This document shows positions 39,760 through 48,664 of a stretch of DNA of 64,000 nt, piece after piece. The notes under the pieces were generated by a model, which saw only the letters and a list, made by a program, of their open reading frames with translations, did not search any database and was not told where the DNA came from. How positions within the stretch are numbered: position 1 is the stretch's first letter; every line of letters begins with the position of its first letter. The DNA lies in NCBI GenBank assembly GCA_963789825.1, contig CAWBME010000001.1, forward strand, positions 186,001 through 250,000, given 5' to 3'. The translations under genes were made by a program, and so were the position numbers. Source of the stretch: PFL42 sp963789825. GTDB taxonomy: Bacteria; Chloroflexota; Anaerolineae; Anaerolineales; E44-bin32.

Positions 39760-40236
39760 TCATGTGCGCTCCCGCAGCTCGCGCTCGAGCTGCTCCACGT
39801 ACCTGTTCTCGGCCGGAGTGGGGGCGGCCGGCGGCGCGGCGGGGGTTCCTGGCGAACGCCAGGCACGCAGCGCGCGCACCAGCAGGTAGGCGCCCCCAAC
39901 GAAAGCCAGCGGCGGAAGCAGATACACCAGCCAGTTCAACCCCGTCGCCGGCGGCGTGGCCAGGACGCGCGCCCCATACTGGTCGACGAAGTACCGCTGG
40001 ATCTGCGCCTCCGTCCACCCGGCGCTAAGCTTCTCGCGGATCGTGTCGCGCCACTGCTGGCAAGCCTGGGTCGGGCACACGTCCAGTGGGACGTTCTCGC
40101 ACACCGGGCAGTAGAGCTGCTTGGCGATGGCGTTGACCTGGTCATCGGTCGGCGGTTCTTCCTGAGCGGCCGCAACCGACGCCAGGCTCAGTGCCAGCAG
40201 CCAGACGACCAACCCCGTTAGCAGACCACGCCGCAT
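39760..40236 (-). CDS. ccmH: Cytochrome c maturation protein CcmH
   Basis: 158 residues: signal peptide (VVWLLALSLASVAAAQE), the CcmH domain with the redox pair in LYCPVCEN (Cys43, Cys46; usually LRCxxCQN), and a C-terminal transmembrane helix LVYLLPPLAFVGGAYLLVRA. Two extra cysteines (54 and 59) follow. The role is to interact with apocytochrome and CcmG during ligation. It starts 12 bases after ccmF. Complete. Confidence 0.9.
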   Translation of the reverse strand: MRRGLLTGLVVWLLALSLASVAAAQEEPPTDDQVNAIAKQLYCPVCENVPLDVCPTQACQQWRDTIREKLSAGWTEAQIQRYFVDQYGARVLATPPATGLNWLVYLLPPLAFVGGAYLLVRALRAWRSPGTPAAPPAAPTPAENRYVEQLERELRERT

Positions 40237-40247
40237 GCCCGCCTCCC

Positions 40248-42302
40248 CTAGGCCTCGACCGCTGCCGGACGCACCGGCGCCGGACGGCGCTCGCGTTCCG
40301 GCTCGCGCTCGGGCCAGGCCGCCACCAACGTACCGAAGATGAACACCAAGCCGCCCAGCCAGACGTAGTTGACCAGCGGATTGTGGTAGATCTTGAAGGT
40401 GGCACCTTGCTGAGCGATCTGCTCCCAGTCGACGAGCAGGACGTACAGGTCATCCTCGAGCGACGAGCGCACGCCGGGGATGGTCATCGATTGCTGCGAA
40501 GCATAGTAGAAGTCACGGCGCGGATACAGCTCGCCCAGGAACCGGCCGTCGCGATACACCGACACCACCGCCCGCGCCACGTTGCGATCGTCGGGTGTGT
40601 CGAACTGAGTCAGCCCGTCGTAGGTGACGACATAGCGCCCCAGCGTGAGCTGCTCACCCTGCGCCAGCTGGCCCTGGGTCTCCGTCTGGAAGATCTCGAT
40701 CCCGATGATGCCGATCGCCATCAGCACCACGCCGACGTGGATGATGTAGCCGCCGTAGCGCCGGCGATTGCGCGCCGCCAACCGGCCGAGGGCGAGGAAG
40801 AAGTTTTCCCCATGCCGCTGGTGACGCGCCCGGGCGCCGCGCCAGAATTCGTAGGCCGTCACCGCCAGCACCAGGCTTCCGAGCCAGCATGCGATCAGCG
40901 CCGCCGGATTGCGCATGCCGCCGATCAGCAGCGCTGCCAGCACCAGCAGCGAGGCGGCGGCCGGCTTCCACAGCGCAGTCCCCAGTCGCTGCCAGGAGGC
41001 GCGGCCGTACACCGACAGCGGCGCCACGCCCATCAGCAGCAGCAGCATGGCCCACAGCGGGCCCGTGGCGCGCTCGTAGAAAGGCGGACCGACGGTCACT
41101 TTCTGGCCCGTGAACAGCTCGGAGATCAGCGGGAAGAGGATGCCCCACAGGCAGACAATGAAGATGCCCATGAAGATCAGGTTCTGCAGCAGGAACAGCG
41201 CCTCGCGCGAGAACATCGAATCCAGCCGGTTCTCACTCCGGAAATCACCCCAGCGTGAGATCAGCAGGCCTAGCGAAGCGGCGAAGGTCAGGCCGATGAA
41301 GGCGAAGAACATCGGGCCGATGGCGGACTGTGCGAAGGCGTGCACCGAGGAGAACACGCCGGAGCGCGTCAGGAAGGTCGCCAGGATCACACTCGAGTAG
41401 GTCAGGATGATCAGCACCATGTTCCACTGCTTGAGCATGCCGCGCTTTTCCTGGACGATCACGGAGTGCAGGAACGGCGTGCCAACCAACCATGGCAGCA
41501 GCGCCGCCACCTCCACCGGATCCCAACCCCAGTAGCCTCCCCAGCCGAGCACATCGTAGGCCCAGCGCATGCCGAGGATCAGCCCCAACGAGAGGAACAG
41601 CCAGGCGAAGAGCGTCCAGCGCCGCGTGATGCGAATCCAGCGGTCGTCTGAGCGGCGGGTGACCAGGGCGGCGATGGCGAAGGCGAAGGGAATCACAAAC
41701 GCCACGAAACCCAGGTAGAGCATCGGCGGGTGGATGATCATGCCCGGATGGCGCAGCAGCGGGTTCAAGCCGTTGCCGTCAAACGGCACCAGCGGCGCGG
41801 TGCCGGCCGGCTGGAACATGGCCGTGACCTGCTGGCCAGCGGCGGTCTGCCACAGCCGCAGGAACGGATTCTCGAAGAACACCACCAGGCTGAGGAAGAA
41901 CGCCAGCGTGCCCATCGTCACCAGAATCACCCAGGGCAGCAGCTCACGGTCGCGGTCCCAGCGGCGCGCCGAGGCCGCGGTGGCGAAGCCCGCCATCAGC
42001 CACGACCAGAACAGCAGCGAGCCGGCCTGTCCGCCCCACAACGCCGTCACGCGCAGATAGACCGGCATCGCCCGGCTGGTGACCGAGGCCACATACTCGA
42101 CCTGGAAGCTGCCGCTCACCATCAGGTAGATGAGCGCCAGGGCGGCGGCGGTCAAGAGCGGGAAGGTGAGCAGCATGGCATGCCGGGCGCTTTCGACGAA
42201 CGCCGGTCGACCGCGCCAGGCGCCGTACGCCGCCGCGGCAGCGCCGTAGAGCGCCATCACGAACGACAGCAACAAGATGAAGTACCCGACCTGGGCAATC
42301 AC
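40248..42302 (-). CDS. ccmF: Heme lyase CcmF
   Basis: 684 residues, about 15 helices, full length without interruption. The WWD-type domain GWGGYWGWDPVEVAALLPWL, the upstream conserved NPLLRHPGMIIHPPMLYLGF with heme-ligating histidines and the C-terminal periplasmic loop (VVSVYRDGRFLGELYPRRDF) are typical. It ligates heme delivered by CcmE to apocytochrome CXXCH sites. It is preceded by ccmE with a gap of 142 bases. Confidence 0.95.
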   Translation of the reverse strand: MIAQVGYFILLLSFVMALYGAAAAAYGAWRGRPAFVESARHAMLLTFPLLTAAALALIYLMVSGSFQVEYVASVTSRAMPVYLRVTALWGGQAGSLLFWSWLMAGFATAASARRWDRDRELLPWVILVTMGTLAFFLSLVVFFENPFLRLWQTAAGQQVTAMFQPAGTAPLVPFDGNGLNPLLRHPGMIIHPPMLYLGFVAFVIPFAFAIAALVTRRSDDRWIRITRRWTLFAWLFLSLGLILGMRWAYDVLGWGGYWGWDPVEVAALLPWLVGTPFLHSVIVQEKRGMLKQWNMVLIILTYSSVILATFLTRSGVFSSVHAFAQSAIGPMFFAFIGLTFAASLGLLISRWGDFRSENRLDSMFSREALFLLQNLIFMGIFIVCLWGILFPLISELFTGQKVTVGPPFYERATGPLWAMLLLLMGVAPLSVYGRASWQRLGTALWKPAAASLLVLAALLIGGMRNPAALIACWLGSLVLAVTAYEFWRGARARHQRHGENFFLALGRLAARNRRRYGGYIIHVGVVLMAIGIIGIEIFQTETQGQLAQGEQLTLGRYVVTYDGLTQFDTPDDRNVARAVVSVYRDGRFLGELYPRRDFYYASQQSMTIPGVRSSLEDDLYVLLVDWEQIAQQGATFKIYHNPLVNYVWLGGLVFIFGTLVAAWPEREPERERRPAPVRPAAVEA

Positions 42303-42444
42303 GATACGAGCCTCCTCATCCCCTGGCCGCCACCCTCCCGGGGCTTACCCTGGCGCGGCAAGCCGCCCTCGAGTTCGGCGGCGGCTTCGGCCTCGACCAT
42401 CCGCGCTCGGCTGCGCCGGCCGAGCAGCCGGCGCAGCCGGCCGA

Positions 42445-42966
42445 TCAGCCCTGCTCAGCCTGCAGCGGGACCTCTTGTTCGTAGCGCGTGGGGCATTTCA
42501 GCAGCAACTCGTCGGCGTAGAACACCCCGTCCTCGCCGAGGCGGCCGGTGACGATGGCCTGCGCCTCGTGGCGCAGCAGATCGGGCTTCGGCCCGACGTA
42601 CTCGACCTGTAGCCGACGCGCCGCTGGATCGCTCACCGCCTGATGCAGCACTTCCGCCAGCCCACCGCCCGCCTCGATCTCATCCAGGTCACCCGGCACG
42701 TGGGCGATGGTGAAGCCAAGGGTCAACGTCTCCGGGTCGTAGGTGATCGAGTCGCCATCGACGGCGCCGGCCAGTTTGAGATCGCGACCCTGAACCGCCT
42801 CGCTCTTCTGCGTCAGCTCGTCGACGGTCATGTAATACTGTGCGGCCGCCTGGGTCGACGATGCGATCAGGTACACCACGGCGGCGACGATCAGCAAGCC
42901 GCCGATCAGGAACTTGATCCTTCCGCCGGAGCCCGTTCGCCGGGCCGGCTGCAGTTCTTGCGACAT
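42445..42966 (-). CDS. ccmE: Heme chaperone CcmE, Cys-type (CX3Y)
   Basis: 173 residues, ATG 42966 with GGAGG upstream. N-terminal anchor (KFLIGGLLIVAAVVYLIASS), then the OB-fold domain ending in YADELLLKCPTRYEQE. The heme-binding residue, histidine in the classical H-x3-Y motif, is Cys158 with Tyr162, so this is the CX3Y form known from archaea and some anaerobes. First gene of the ccm operon. A spurious upstream in-frame start at 42987 lies before the ribosome site. Confidence 0.9.
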   Translation of the reverse strand: MSQELQPARRTGSGGRIKFLIGGLLIVAAVVYLIASSTQAAAQYYMTVDELTQKSEAVQGRDLKLAGAVDGDSITYDPETLTLGFTIAHVPGDLDEIEAGGGLAEVLHQAVSDPAARRLQVEYVGPKPDLLRHEAQAIVTGRLGEDGVFYADELLLKCPTRYEQEVPLQAEQG

Positions 42967-43347
42967 CCGTGATCCTCCGCTGGACAACTTCCGGGGGCGG
43001 GCTTACCCGCACCAAGGATGTCCATTTTATCATCGACCGTGGCAGCGCCTGCCGTTGGCCGCATCATGCCACATGTGGCTTAATGTTGAATGAGACGGGC
43101 GGGAGGTGCGCTGGCACCCCGGGGGGCGGGCCCAAGCCTCCGCATCCTGCCTCCTTCCCGAGAGCAGGGGTGATGAACGTCAGCCCTCCGGCGGACGGTT
43201 CCCACTGACCAACATGGCCGGAGTCCTCCAGAATCGTACCTGGGGCATTCTACCCACGCGGCATGGGGCCCCGTTTGGCCTGCCGCACCCAGCCTGCAGC
43301 TGCCCGTCCGGACGCCCATCGGCTTCCTGGCGGGAGGGGAGTGACCG
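42967..43347. other. Divergent intergenic region between ccm operon and octaheme gene
   Basis: About 380 bases carrying the 5' ends of both operons. It includes the 12-bp palindrome at 43068-43079 and an AT-rich TAAAAT (minus strand, near 43026) that could be a -10 for ccmE, but no good -35 is visible. No gene recognised. Confidence 0.45.
43068..43079. promoter_or_regulatory. Candidate operator palindrome GCCACATGTGGC
   Basis: A perfect 12-bp palindrome located about 100 bases upstream of ccmE and 270 upstream of the octaheme cytochrome, in the only shared control region. Palindromes this short occur by chance, so support is positional. Confidence 0.3.
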
Positions 43348-44386
43348 ATGCACCGACCTGCTGTTGCCCGCCGCCTGCGCCGCCCGCTGGCCGTTTTCCT
43401 CGCCCTCTTCCTGGGCTTCCTCTTGCTCGGAGCGGCGGCAGGCCTGAGCGGCTCACCGGCCTTCGCCCAGGAGGCAACGCCCGAGGCGCCGGTCGATCCG
43501 GCGCAGGCAACTCCGTCTCCCGCCGAAGCCACCTATGCCGGGCCGGATTTCTGCGCCAACTGCCACAAGGATGTGCACGAAGAATGGGACAGCACGCGTC
43601 ATGCGCAGGCCTTCTCCTCGCCCATCTTTCAGCAGAACTGGGAGGAACTGGGGAGCGAGTTCGCCTGCCTGCAGTGCCACACCACCGGCTACGATGCTGA
43701 AACGAACTCCTATGCCGCCGAAGGCGTGACCTGCGAATCCTGCCACGGACCGTTCGTCGTCGGCCATCCGGAGAAGCCGATGCCGTTCAACCCGGACGCC
43801 GAGCTGTGCGCCACCTGCCACACGACCACCACCAATGAGTGGATGGCCAGCCCGCACGGCGCAGCCGGCGTCGACTGCCAGTCCTGCCACAACCCGCATT
43901 CCCAGGCGCCGAAGGCCGAGAGCGTGTCGGCGCTGTGCACCAACTGCCACAGCGATCCCGGCGAGGGCTTTGCCCACAGCACGCATGCCAACTCCGGGCT
44001 GGAGTGCAGCAATTGCCACATGTACACCGCGCCCACCGATGCTCCGGCGATCGGCGGGCTGGTCCCCACCGGTCACACGTTCACCGTCGGATCCGAGGCC
44101 TGCATCAACTGCCACCAGGACACGGTCCACACGCGGGACACGATCGTCGCCCTGACCGGCGGCGCTGCCGCGCCCGGAGGCCAAGACCCCGACCGAGCTC
44201 GAGGCCGAGATCATCGACCTGGAAGCGCAGAAGCAGCAGCTGGAGGCCAGCACGACGTCCAATCTGTACGCCGGCTTGGTCCAGGGCGCCATCATCGGCC
44301 TGGTGATCGGAGGCACGGGCGCCTGGATCGTCAGCAAGCGCCTGAAGGTTGTCGAGGTCGAGGAAGAGAGTGATCCCGATGCCTGA
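43348..44386 (+). CDS. Octaheme cytochrome c with C-terminal membrane anchor
   Basis: About 346 codons. Signal peptide ends in SPAFAQE. Eight CXXCH sites in order: CANCH, CLQCH, CESCH, CATCH, CQSCH, CTNCH, CSNCH, CINCH. A frame change near 44170 leads to the true end: a helical ELEAEIIDLEAQKQQLEAS, one helix (LVQGAIIGLVIGGTGAWIVS) and stop at 44384-44386. The first heme set (YAGPDFCANCHKDVHEEW) resembles cytochrome c554/OTR-like multiheme proteins. It overlaps the ferredoxin gene by 8 bases, implying a complex with it and NrfD. Confidence 0.85.
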
Positions 44387-45230
44387 GAAGGAGAAGGGCA
44401 GAAAGAAGAAGACCCAGGTCAAGCTGGAACTCACCCGGCGGGACGTGCTGACGCTGGCGGGCACCACGGCCGGCGCGGTGGTTTTCGCCACTGCCGTCAC
44501 CACCGGCCCGCTCACGCCCTTCGCCAACCTCAAGCAGAGCCAACTGGAAGGCACCCAGGGCGAAGGCGAAGGCTCGCTCGGCCGGCGTCACTGGGGCATG
44601 CTGATCAACCTCGACACGTGCATCGGTTGCGAATACTGCCAGCGCGCCTGCTCGGCCACCAACGACGTCGCCGTCGACATGCCCTGGAACACGGTCGTGC
44701 CGAGTGTGAGTTCCACCGGCCGCCGCTTCTACACGACGCGCCCGTGCCTGCACTGCCAGGAAGCGCCCTGCGTCGAGGTCTGCCCGGTGAAAGCCACCTA
44801 CGTGCGCCCAGACGGCATCGTGATCATGGACTACGACCGCTGCATCGGCTGCCGTTACTGCCAGGTCGCCTGCCCCTACGGGGCTCGCATGTTCAACTGG
44901 GAGGCGCGCGGGGACGAACCCAACCCGTACGTGCCGACCTGGGGTATCGCCGAAGTCGAACGCCGGCCGCGAGGCGTGGTGGAGAAGTGCACCTTCTGCG
45001 TCCACCGGATTGACGCCGCGCTGGCCAACGGGCTGACACCCGGGGTCCAGCCTGAAGCCACGCCGGCCTGCGTCAACGTCTGTCCTGTCGGCGCCCGGGT
45101 CTTCGGCGATCTGGATGATCCACAGAGCCCGGTCTCGCGCGCCGTCGCCGCCAACCCGACCTTCCGCCTGCGCGATGAGCTCGGCACACAGGCCAGCGTG
45201 TACTACGTGCCGCCGAAGGAGGGGCTGTAG
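44379..45230 (+). CDS. Four-cluster [4Fe-4S] ferredoxin subunit (NrfC/PsrB-like)
   Basis: 283 residues. A Tat-type leader (TRRDVLTLAGTTAGAVVFA) is followed by sixteen-Cys ferredoxin motifs: CIGCEYCQRAC, CLHCQEAPCVEVC, CIGCRYCQVAC and the split CTFC / CVNVC set. Family role: transfers electrons between a quinol-binding membrane subunit (NrfD) and a periplasmic acceptor. ATG 44379 overlaps the octaheme stop by 8 bases and the gene ends 3 bases before NrfD. Confidence 0.9.
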   Translation: MPEKEKGRKKKTQVKLELTRRDVLTLAGTTAGAVVFATAVTTGPLTPFANLKQSQLEGTQGEGEGSLGRRHWGMLINLDTCIGCEYCQRACSATNDVAVDMPWNTVVPSVSSTGRRFYTTRPCLHCQEAPCVEVCPVKATYVRPDGIVIMDYDRCIGCRYCQVACPYGARMFNWEARGDEPNPYVPTWGIAEVERRPRGVVEKCTFCVHRIDAALANGLTPGVQPEATPACVNVCPVGARVFGDLDDPQSPVSRAVAANPTFRLRDELGTQASVYYVPPKEGL

Positions 45231-45233
45231 CCC

Positions 45234-46481
45234 ATGGCCGCCATTCCTGCGACCTCGGAGCGCCGTCCGCTCATCACCCCCGGCTTCCTGGGCTGGATGG
45301 CCTTCGTCGGCGTGCTGATCCTGATCGGCCTGGGGGCGGCATTCATCGTGTTCTCCCAAGGCCTGGTCGTCACCAACTTGACCAACATCGTGCCCTGGGG
45401 GCTGTGGATCACGATCGACCTTTCGGCCATCGCCCTGGGCGCCGGCGCTTTCACCCTGTCGGCCGTCGTCTATGTGCTGGGCGTCAAACGCTTCCGGCCG
45501 ATGATCCGCCTGGCGGTCTACCTCGAATTCATCGGCTACACCACCGCCCTGCTGACGCTGGTGATGGACATTGGCCGTCCGGACCGCTTCTGGCACCCCT
45601 GGGCCTTCTGGAACGTGCACTCCGTGCTGTGGGAGATCACCTGGTGCATCACGCTCTACCTGATCATCCTGGTCATCGAGTTCCTGCCGGTGATCGCCAA
45701 CTCCAAGCCGTTCCGCCGCCACCAAACCTTCGGCCGCCTGGCCCACACCGTCCACCGCGCCGCCCCGGCGCTGGCGGTGATCGGTCTGGGCATCTCGCTC
45801 CTGCACCAGTCCTCGCTGGGCGCCACCTACGGCATTCTGAAGGCGCGCCCCATCTGGTTCAAGCCCAGCATGCCGATCATGTTCATCATCTCGGCCGTGT
45901 CGGTCGGGCCGGCAGTCAGCATGGCGGCCGCCATCGTCCTTGCCTGGGCCCTCAACCGCAAGACGGTCTCGATGGAGGTCTTGCGCACGATCGCGCGTTT
46001 CTCCGGGCTGGGCCTCTTGCTCTATGCCTACATCAAGTTCTGGGATCTGGCGGTGGTCACCTACTACGGCGGCACGCCTCTGGCGCAGGAGAGTTTCCGC
46101 ACGCTCGGAGAGTTCACCCCGTACACCTTCGGCTTCTGGGTGGGCGAGATCCTGCTGGGGATCGTGCTTCCCGTCGTGATCTTCCTGTCCCCGCGCTTCA
46201 ATCGCCGACCGGGCTTGCTGGTCCTCGGCGCAGCGCTCGCTGCGTTCGGGATCGTGGTCAACCGTTGGAACGTGACCGTCTCCGGCCTGGTGGTGCCGCT
46301 GGTCTACAACCCTGGCGCGCCCATCCTGCTCGCCCCCAGCCCGTATCAACCCGCGCTGATCGAATGGGCGGTTGTGCTGGGGGTGATCGGATACGCCCTG
46401 CTGATGTTCACCCTGGGCGGCAAGTTCCTACCGCTGTTCGGCGAGTCCGCCCAGGACGACCTGGCCAGCCGCCACTTGTAA
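45234..46481 (+). CDS. NrfD/PsrC/HybB-type quinol-interacting membrane subunit
   Basis: 415 residues with about ten helices. NIVPWGLWITIDLSAIALGA near the N-terminus, MDIGRPDRFWHPWAF, HSVLWEITWCITLYLIILVI, LGISLLHQSSLGATYGI and the late EILLGIVLPVVI are typical HybB/NrfD family motifs. Such subunits oxidise or reduce menaquinol without cofactors and pass electrons to the FeS subunit. Third gene of the octaheme-FeS-NrfD set. Complete. Confidence 0.92.
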   Translation: MAAIPATSERRPLITPGFLGWMAFVGVLILIGLGAAFIVFSQGLVVTNLTNIVPWGLWITIDLSAIALGAGAFTLSAVVYVLGVKRFRPMIRLAVYLEFIGYTTALLTLVMDIGRPDRFWHPWAFWNVHSVLWEITWCITLYLIILVIEFLPVIANSKPFRRHQTFGRLAHTVHRAAPALAVIGLGISLLHQSSLGATYGILKARPIWFKPSMPIMFIISAVSVGPAVSMAAAIVLAWALNRKTVSMEVLRTIARFSGLGLLLYAYIKFWDLAVVTYYGGTPLAQESFRTLGEFTPYTFGFWVGEILLGIVLPVVIFLSPRFNRRPGLLVLGAALAAFGIVVNRWNVTVSGLVVPLVYNPGAPILLAPSPYQPALIEWAVVLGVIGYALLMFTLGGKFLPLFGESAQDDLASRHL

Positions 46482-46975
46482 GACGCCTTCCCCCGGCAGT
46501 TCCGCCCTCGGGATGACAGGCTCAAGTTGAGCCTGTCATCCCGAGGCCGCTCTTCGGCCGAACACCGTCCTGCACCCCGTCCGGGCCGGCGCCCCCGCGT
46601 TCTATGCGCCCCGCGCTGCTTTGCGGGGTGCGGGCGCAGCCCGTCGGGGCGAACGGCCTGCGCTCCCTGGCACCGCCCGCCAGGGCAGGTGTGCAGCGCA
46701 GCTGCAGTGCAGGTGGGGATCTGCTTGTCCTCGCACTCCCCGGATGGCACAACCACAAGCAGCTCCCTCGCTGCGCTCGGGATGACATCGCGGGGTACCT
46801 GGCATCCCGAGGCCCCGCTTCGGCCGAGGGATCCCTCGGTCAGCCCACGGCCGCCCGCCCCACCGGACCCCGTGAAATAGCGTACAATACGGCCCTAATC
46901 GTTCGGATTGGTGTAGACGGGCTGGAAACCGGGGTTTCGGCGGCGAGCCCGAGTGCCAAGTGCAAGAGGAGACTC
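46482..46975. other. Intergenic region with GC-rich palindromes
   Basis: Nearly 500 bases between NrfD and the NapC-like gene. It contains the long hairpin 46506-46546 and several related pieces (CATCCCGAGGCC, TTCGGCCGA, CTCGCTGCGCTCGGGATGAC) arranged like REP elements up to about 46840. A TACAAT at about 46884 may be a -10. Confidence 0.5.
46506..46546. repeat. Nearly perfect palindrome with 20-base arms
   Basis: Arm CCTCGGGATGACAGGCTCAA and its exact reverse complement flank a single G. Part of its arm (CGGGATGAC) recurs at about 46772, suggesting an interspersed palindromic element that can also end NrfD transcripts. Confidence 0.55.
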
Positions 46976-48664
46976 ATGCGAAAAGCACTGCGCAACTTCT
47001 TCTTCCCGCCGTCCGGCAGCCCGTGGTGGATCCGTGTGCTCCCCTACACGGTCCTCGGCGTGCTGACGCTGGTGGTGCTGGTCGGGGGCGTGTTCGCCTG
47101 GGACTACACCAACAGCCCCGAGTTCTGCGGGACGGCCTGTCACACGATGCCGCCCGAATACACGGCCTACCTGTCCTCACCCCACGCCCAGGTGGCATGC
47201 GTCGAGTGCCACATCGGGCGGGGATTCGTTGCGACCAAGGTCTCGCGCAAGGCTGGTGATCTTGAGCACGTGTTCGACACCACCTTTCACAACTACGAGT
47301 TCCCCATCCGCGCCCGCAAGATGCGCCCGGCGAGCGACTCCTGCGAGCAATGCCACTCGCCGCAGAAATTCTCCGATGACAGCCTGCGCGAGGTTCGGCG
47401 CTTCGGCCTCGATGCCAACAACACGCCCACCAGCACGTATCTGGTCTTGAAGACCGGCGGCGGCAGCAAGCGCCAGGGATTGGGACGCGGCATCCATTGG
47501 CACGTCGAAAACCCGGTCTCCTACCTGGCGACCGATGAGCTCGATCAGGAGATCCCCTACATCCGGGTGGAGAACGAGGATGGCACCTTCACCGAGTTCG
47601 TCGACCTGAACTCGGGGATCGATCCTGCCGCCATCAACCCGGATGACCTCAAGCAGATGGACTGCATCACCTGCCACAACCGCATCACCCATCTGATCAT
47701 GACCCCCGAAGACACGGTCGACCAACTGATGAGCCGCGGCCTGATCTCGTCCGCCATCCCTGACATCCGCGCCCGGGCCGTCGAGGTCTATGGGGGCGAC
47801 TACCCCACGGTCGAGGCAGGTCAACAGGCCCTCGCCGGGCTGAAGGAGTCGTACAAGCAGAGCGAGGCGGAGTTCGTGGCGCAGAATCCCGGCCTGATCG
47901 ACGATGCGATCGTCGCCCTCCAAGACGCCTACGCCAAGAGCAACTTCCCTGAACAGCTGGTGAACTACGCCACGCACCCGAACAACGTCGGCCACAAGGA
48001 TTCGCCGGGCTGCTTCCGCTGCCACGACGGCACGCATCTGAACGCCGAGCAGGAACCCATCCGGCTGGAGTGCAACCTGTGCCACTCGATCCCGGTCGTC
48101 GCTGGGCCGCCGGACTTCCTGGCCGACATCGAACTCAGCCGCGGGCTCGAGCCCTCGTCGCACCTCGACCCGAGCTGGATCCAGCTGCACCGCGAGGTGT
48201 TCGACGCCTCCTGCGCCAACTGCCACACGACGGACGATCCGGGGGGCCTGAGCAACACCTCGTTCTGCTCGAACTCGGCCTGCCACGGCAACGTCTGGGA
48301 ATTCGCCGGCTTCGACGCCCCCGGCCTGCGCGAGATCGTACTTTCCAAGCTGCCACCGACGCCTACGCCCACGCCGCTGCCGGCGGCAGCCAGTGTCACC
48401 TTCGAGACCGTTGTCGGACCGGTCTTCGCGCAGCGCTGCGTCGCCTGCCACGGCGGCGGCAGCCCGATCGCCGGGCTGGATCTGAGCAGCTACGCCGGCG
48501 CCCTGCAGGGCAGCGCCAACGGCCCGGTCATTGTCCCCGGGGACGCAGCCGCCAGCCGCCTGATCGCCGTCCAGAGCGGGCCGCAGAACCACTTCGGACA
48601 GTTGACGCCGGAGGAGCTGGAACTGGTCACGGGCTGGATCGACGATGGCGCACCCGAGCGCTAG
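46976..48664 (+). CDS. NapC/NirT-like multiheme cytochrome c with nine heme sites
   Basis: 562 residues from ATG 46976 (AGGAG four bases before). One N-terminal anchor (PYTVLGVLTLVVLVGGVFAW) then heme sites: C-GTA-CH (CX3CH), CVECH, CEQCH, CITCH, CFRCH, CNLCH, CANCH, C-SNSA-CH (CX4CH) and CVACH. The first four resemble the NapC/NirT quinol dehydrogenase; the C-terminal part (VFAQRCVACHGGG to LVTGWIDDGAPE) is a monoheme PSCyt-like domain. Probably takes electrons from menaquinol or NrfD and feeds periplasmic partners. Complete, no frame damage. Confidence 0.87.
   Translation: MRKALRNFFFPPSGSPWWIRVLPYTVLGVLTLVVLVGGVFAWDYTNSPEFCGTACHTMPPEYTAYLSSPHAQVACVECHIGRGFVATKVSRKAGDLEHVFDTTFHNYEFPIRARKMRPASDSCEQCHSPQKFSDDSLREVRRFGLDANNTPTSTYLVLKTGGGSKRQGLGRGIHWHVENPVSYLATDELDQEIPYIRVENEDGTFTEFVDLNSGIDPAAINPDDLKQMDCITCHNRITHLIMTPEDTVDQLMSRGLISSAIPDIRARAVEVYGGDYPTVEAGQQALAGLKESYKQSEAEFVAQNPGLIDDAIVALQDAYAKSNFPEQLVNYATHPNNVGHKDSPGCFRCHDGTHLNAEQEPIRLECNLCHSIPVVAGPPDFLADIELSRGLEPSSHLDPSWIQLHREVFDASCANCHTTDDPGGLSNTSFCSNSACHGNVWEFAGFDAPGLREIVLSKLPPTPTPTPLPAAASVTFETVVGPVFAQRCVACHGGGSPIAGLDLSSYAGALQGSANGPVIVPGDAAASRLIAVQSGPQNHFGQLTPEELELVTGWIDDGAPER

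Noticed and set aside
42299..42400. 33-codon ORF between ccmE and ccmF whose stop overlaps the ccmF ATG
   Set aside because: No helix as in CcmD and no ribosome site; the better CcmD candidate is at 34407-34577. Could serve translational coupling only.
44331..46349. 672-codon open frame on the minus strand
   Set aside because: Antisense to the ferredoxin and NrfD genes; the His/Asp/Arg-rich product is typical of a shadow frame in high-GC DNA.
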